This document shows positions 33,928-37,545 of a stretch of 37,545 bases of DNA, piece after piece (position 1 is the first letter of the stretch; the number at the start of each line of letters is the position of its first letter). Position numbers and translations under genes: made by a program. A model generated the notes under the pieces. It saw only the letters and a list, made by a program, of their open reading frames with translations. It searched no databases and was not told the origin of the DNA. Source of the DNA: Rhodanobacter sp. (GTDB taxonomy: Bacteria > Pseudomonadota > Gammaproteobacteria > Xanthomonadales > Rhodanobacteraceae); the NCBI GenBank assembly GCA_004298015.1, contig SCSE01000031.1:1-37545 (forward strand), written 5' to 3'.

Positions 33928-36900
33928 TGCTCGCCGCCATCGTTCGCCGCAGCCTGGCGCATCCTGGTGTCGTGGTCGCGCTGGCAGTGTTGCTGCTGGT
34001 ACTGGGCGGGTTGGCGCTCGGCCATGCCGACTACGATTTGTTCCCGGAGTTCGTGCCGCCGCAACTGACGATAGAAACCGAGTCACCCGGGCTGGCGCCA
34101 CGACAGGTCGAGGCACTGGTGACGCGACCGCTGGAAGCCGCCGTTTCAGGGGTTCTTGGGGTGCGCGCGGTGCGTTCCGAATCGGTCCAGGGGCTGTCAA
34201 AAATCCAGCTCGTTTTCGGCAGCGGCGCAGACCCCTACCGCCAGCGACAACTGGTTTCTGAGAAGCTCGCGGGAATCTCTGGGCAACTGCCGGCGGGCGT
34301 TGGTACGCCAACGATGTTGCCCCTGACTTCCTCGACGATGGTGATCGAGAGTATCGGATTCACCAGTGCGACCCTGTCGCCACGTGCGCTGCAGGATTTC
34401 GTGCGCTGGACCGTGCTGCCACGTCTGCTGGCGGTACCGGGAATCGCCGACATCAATCTCTGGGGCGGAGAGAAGCGTCAACTGCAGGTGCAGGTTCGGC
34501 CATCGCGACTGGCCATGCTGCACCTGACTCTGCACGACGTGATAGCCGCGACCCAAGCGGCCACCGGGATGCGCGGTGCAGGATTCGTCGACACGCCGAT
34601 CCAGCGCTTCACGCTGGAGAGCGACGGACAGGCGCTGACACCGCCGCAGCTCGGCGATGCCGTGGTGCGCACTCATGCTGGAACGTCGCCGTTGCTGCTG
34701 CGCAACGTTGCGCGCATCCGCTTCGGCAACGCGCCCCGCTTCGGTGACGCGCTGGTGATGGGCCGACCGGGCGTCGTCATCGCGCTGAACGGCCAGTACG
34801 GCGCCGACACCTTGACCACCACGCGCAGCGTCAACGCCGCACTCACCGAATTGACCGCGCTCGCGCGCGAGCGCGGTGTCACCATCTATCCCAAGCTGTA
34901 TGAGCCGGCGCGTTATATAGAAACCGCATTGCATTCACTCGCAAAGTCGCTGCTATTGGGGATATTGCTGGTCGCAATCGTGCTGATGGTCTTCCTGCGT
35001 GAATGGCGCGCAGCGCTGATCTCGTTCATTTCCATTCCACTCTCGTTGCTGGCAGCGGTGGTCGCGCTTCGTTATTTTGGGCAAAGCCTCAATACGATGA
35101 CGCTCGGCGGTCTCGCCGTAGCAGTGGGCGTAGTAGTGGACGACGCCGTGATCGATGTTGAGAACGTACTCCGACGCCTACGTGAACATAGCCCTTCGAC
35201 AGCCCAGCGTGTAGTGACTGTGTTTCGTGCCAGTCTCGAAGTGCGTACGCCGATCCTGTTCGCGACGCTGGCCGTGTTGATGGTATTTCTTCCGATCTTG
35301 CATCTGCACGGGCTACAAGGCGATTTCTTTGCCCCGCTTGCACTGGCCGTCATTTTCGCCATTCTGGCTTCGCTGGCAGTGGCGCTGACGGTAACTCCCG
35401 CACTCTGCCTACTTTTGTTGACGGGCAGCGTGCACAAGTCGGAGCCACGTTTCCTGTTCTGGCTCAAGAACCAGCAGACCCGTCTTCTTCGGCGTTTGTC
35501 ACGGCATCCGCGCACGCTACTGGTCGGTTCCCTGCTTGCCGGTATCGGTGCCTGCATGATACTTCCGCTGCTCCGAGGAGAACTTCTGCCGACCCTCCGC
35601 GAGGGTGATTTCGTCGCCACCATGACTGCGCCGCCCGGAACTTCCATCGACGTGATGCAAAAACTGTCCGCGCGACTAAGCCAACAAATGCTGGCCATTC
35701 CCGGTGTGGCCCATGACTATGCGACGATCGGCCGTGCCGTAGGCGGCGTGGATACCTATCCCCCAAACAAGGCGGAGTTCAACGTCGAGTTGACACCTGC
35801 AGGTACCCGCGATTCCGCAGACATTCAACACCAGTTGAACGCGCTTTTCGGCGCACAATCCGGATTGCAATACCAGGTCACGACCTTTCTAGGCGATCGC
35901 ATCAACGATTCGCTGACGGGTGAAGCTGCGCCGGTTGTGATCAGTGTGTTCGGGCAAAGTATGCATGCGATTGACCAGGCGGCCAGCGCGGTGGCAGATG
36001 CACTTCGCAACGTGCCAGGTGCCGCCCAAGTCCGCGTCAAGGCACCGCCCTCCAAGCCGCAGCTGAATATTCGTCTGCGTCGCAAGCGCCTGGCTGACTA
36101 CGGATTGCGCATCAACGATGTGCTGAACGCGATCGAAACCGCGTTCCATGGAACGACCGTGACACATGTCTATGCTGGCACCAGGCTCATACCCGTCACG
36201 GTAACCTTGGACCCAGCATTGAAGCGCGATCCGCAGATGGTGGGAACGCTATTGTTGCATGATGCGTCGGGATCGCTGGTCCGCCTGGGCAAGGTCGCCG
36301 ATGTCGATCTTCGCGAAGGGCGATCGGAAATCCTGCACGAAGGTGGCATCCGTCGACAGGTAATTACCAGCAATCCAACCACCACCGACCCGACCAACTT
36401 CATCGCCCGAGCCAAAGCTGCCATCGCAAGCCAAGTCAGACTCCCACCGGGCGTTTATCTCCACTTCGGTGGCGCCGCCGAGGCGCAGGCGATGGCCAAT
36501 CGCGATCTGGCCATCAACGCCGCTGTCGCGCTTGTCGGTATTGTCATTCTGTTGTTCCTGGCATTCGGCGATGCTCGCCGAGCCCTGTTGGTACTGCTGT
36601 GCATACCCTTTGCGCTGATCGGCGGAGTGGCAGCACTGGTGCTGACCAACGGGGTCACCTCGATCGGTGTATGGGTGGGTTTTGTCGCGCTGTTTGGTAT
36701 CGCTGCGCGCAATGCCATTCTCCTGCTGGCCCACTACGGGCAGTTGGTGATGGATGAAGGACTGCCGTGGAATCTGGAAACGGCCCTGCGCGGCGCCCGC
36801 GAGCGATTCACCCCGGTGCTGATGACGGCACTGCTGACCGCGCTCGGCCTATTGCCGGTAGCCTTGCATAGTGGCCATGCAGGCCATGAGATCGAGGGTC

Positions 36901-37016
36901 CAATGGCTATCGTGTTGCTGGGTGGCTTGGTGTCCTCGACGGTTCTCAGCTTGCTCCTGCTGCCGGGTATGGCGTTGCGCTGGTTGCGATTCGAATCGGT
37001 CCCAAGACCGGACTGA
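33927..37016 (+). CDS. RND heavy-metal efflux permease (HME type)
   Basis: A 1029-residue RND permease with the N-terminal helix and ADYDLFPEFVPPQLTIETESPGL segment. Helix 4 has VVVDDAVIDVENVLRR with Asp405 and Glu412 at the positions of CusA proton-relay residues, plus an added Asp406 and Asp410. The second half carries the GVWVGFVALFGIAARNAILLL helix. Relations are to the heavy-metal class rather than drug pumps; CzcA, CusA and unassigned types cannot be separated here. Starts on the adaptor stop (TGATG). Its stop codon lies exactly where a suspected insertion-sequence end (TGACCTTGCCC) begins, so the last codons may have been altered by the insertion. Confidence 0.92.
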   Translation: MLAAIVRRSLAHPGVVVALAVLLLVLGGLALGHADYDLFPEFVPPQLTIETESPGLAPRQVEALVTRPLEAAVSGVLGVRAVRSESVQGLSKIQLVFGSGADPYRQRQLVSEKLAGISGQLPAGVGTPTMLPLTSSTMVIESIGFTSATLSPRALQDFVRWTVLPRLLAVPGIADINLWGGEKRQLQVQVRPSRLAMLHLTLHDVIAATQAATGMRGAGFVDTPIQRFTLESDGQALTPPQLGDAVVRTHAGTSPLLLRNVARIRFGNAPRFGDALVMGRPGVVIALNGQYGADTLTTTRSVNAALTELTALARERGVTIYPKLYEPARYIETALHSLAKSLLLGILLVAIVLMVFLREWRAALISFISIPLSLLAAVVALRYFGQSLNTMTLGGLAVAVGVVVDDAVIDVENVLRRLREHSPSTAQRVVTVFRASLEVRTPILFATLAVLMVFLPILHLHGLQGDFFAPLALAVIFAILASLAVALTVTPALCLLLLTGSVHKSEPRFLFWLKNQQTRLLRRLSRHPRTLLVGSLLAGIGACMILPLLRGELLPTLREGDFVATMTAPPGTSIDVMQKLSARLSQQMLAIPGVAHDYATIGRAVGGVDTYPPNKAEFNVELTPAGTRDSADIQHQLNALFGAQSGLQYQVTTFLGDRINDSLTGEAAPVVISVFGQSMHAIDQAASAVADALRNVPGAAQVRVKAPPSKPQLNIRLRRKRLADYGLRINDVLNAIETAFHGTTVTHVYAGTRLIPVTVTLDPALKRDPQMVGTLLLHDASGSLVRLGKVADVDLREGRSEILHEGGIRRQVITSNPTTTDPTNFIARAKAAIASQVRLPPGVYLHFGGAAEAQAMANRDLAINAAVALVGIVILLFLAFGDARRALLVLLCIPFALIGGVAALVLTNGVTSIGVWVGFVALFGIAARNAILLLAHYGQLVMDEGLPWNLETALRGARERFTPVLMTALLTALGLLPVALHSGHAGHEIEGPMAIVLLGGLVSSTVLSLLLLPGMALRWLRFESVPRPD

Positions 37017-37075
37017 CCTTGCCCTCACAAAACGTAACCGTTGCCACCTGATTCAATCCAAGCAAGGAGAACGAC

Positions 37076-37150
37076 ATGACGAAGCCAGCGCGGCCGCGTT
37101 ACACGCTCGAATTCAAGCAAGAAGCACCAGCGCTTCGAACAGCGCAGTGA
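37076..37150 (+). pseudogene. IS3-type transposase orfA stub
   Basis: The ATG at 37076 follows AGGAG with good spacing. The translation ([17 protein letters not shown]) matches the start of IS3-family OrfA proteins, then drifts at about 37127 into unrelated sequence and stops. The sequence before it from about 37014 could be the left end of that element. Everything else is missing. Confidence 0.6.
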
Positions 37151-37262
37151 ACCCCGTGTCCGGCTCTGCCCACGGCACCTTCATAATCACCACACCGTGA
37201 TCCGCACAGGATCACGCGGCACTTCGGCGACCAGGGTGGTCTTTAGCTGACAGGTCGATGTG
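37113..37262 (-). pseudogene. ISL3-type transposase internal fragment
   Basis: Read on the minus strand, the segment gives TCQLKTTLVAEVPR, then after a frameshift [20 protein letters not shown] and TALFEALV: the N-terminal zinc region and following core of ISL3-family transposases. It ends in the IS3 stub near 37128, so one element fragment is joined to another. No terminal repeats are seen. Confidence 0.5.
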
Positions 37263-37283
37263 GTGTTCAGTTGACAGTAGCGT

Positions 37284-37545
37284 TCAATCTCGAGGAGATC
37301 GCTGCCTTTCGACTTCAACACGCCCCTGCCGCGCGACCAGCATTTCTCCCTCGGCAAGCGCGACCCATCCCTCGTCCGTCAGCGGGACGCTCGCGACCAG
37401 ACACACCTCCTGCTCGCCGTCTTCAGAAGCGATCCGCAGCCCTTCTGCCGCCAGTTCGCCGCCCGCCGGACAGCGCCGGACGAGCCGCCACATCCCCGGC
37501 GCCTTGATCGATCCATCACACTGATGCCGGCGGTCCGCGCACGCG
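37284..37545 (-). CDS. Unrecognised partial ORF at right edge
   Basis: A reading with no stop from the window edge to 37284 (about 87 codons). It contains ACADRRHQCDGSIKAPGMW and CPAGGELAAEG, with Cys pairs that could form a zinc site, then an acidic hydrophobic region. No family is recognised and its start lies outside the window. It may belong to a mobile or plasmid-type element, given its neighbours. Could also be a chance reading. Confidence 0.32.
   Translation of the reverse strand, partial: ACADRRHQCDGSIKAPGMWRLVRRCPAGGELAAEGLRIASEDGEQEVCLVASVPLTDEGWVALAEGEMLVARQGRVEVERQRSPRD

Overview
The window is dense, GC-rich proteobacterial DNA. Codon use, the copA/copB and cus gene types, and small proteins of the kind seen beside copper genes in Xanthomonadales all suggest a gammaproteobacterium near Rhodanobacteraceae/Xanthomonadaceae. 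That assignment is inference; there is no rRNA or marker gene here. I saw no tRNA, rRNA, CRISPR array or replication origin.

Layout: nearly every gene left of about 19.06 kb lies on the minus strand and nearly every gene right of about 19.3 kb on the plus strand, so two large blocks diverge from one short intergenic region. The left block is a copper/silver resistance island. Read in transcription order, its first part (15.1 to 9.7 kb) holds a Cys/His-rich secreted protein, a small unrecognised ORF, a membrane-anchored cytochrome c, an NTF2-like protein with a His-rich N-terminus, a DUF411 metal-binding protein, the periplasmic multicopper oxidase CopA and the outer-membrane protein CopB. A decayed IS630-type transposase and a HiPIP electron carrier follow. 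The second part is a small Cys-rich secreted protein, the complete CusC-CusB-CusA efflux pump, a PII-like signalling protein, a tiny Met-rich membrane peptide and a second multicopper oxidase that runs off the left edge. Together these would oxidise, bind and expel copper from the periplasm. No copper-sensing regulator (CusRS, CopRS, CueR) is present. Between the island and the divergence point sit a phosphodiesterase-like secreted enzyme and a TonB-dependent receptor.

The right block begins with a formate module: an OFA-type MFS transporter, the NAD-dependent molybdenum formate dehydrogenase genes fdsG-fdsB-fdsA, fdhD (fdsC) and fdsD, then a separately spaced FdhF/YdeP-like molybdopterin oxidoreductase and a DUF2058 protein.

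From 30.1 kb onward the DNA is a mobile-element scar zone: an Rhs/YD-repeat fragment, a 167-bp element with near-perfect terminal inverted repeats, and the first codons of an IS256-type transposase. An ArsR/SmtB repressor with a clear operator-like palindrome follows, and then a three-gene RND heavy-metal efflux operon with an unusually short adaptor. The permease stop codon abuts an IS3-type orfA remnant, which is itself broken into by an ISL3-type transposase remnant. The metal pump is therefore bracketed by insertion-sequence debris, as expected for acquired DNA.

The strongest oddities are: (1) a single in-frame TAA separating the cytochrome c from the His-rich/NTF2 protein, as if one fused redox protein had been split; (2) two tandem perfect palindromes upstream of the cus operon; (3) a PII-family protein with altered loops inside a copper pump operon; (4) a HiPIP with extra Met/His residues between two copper modules.
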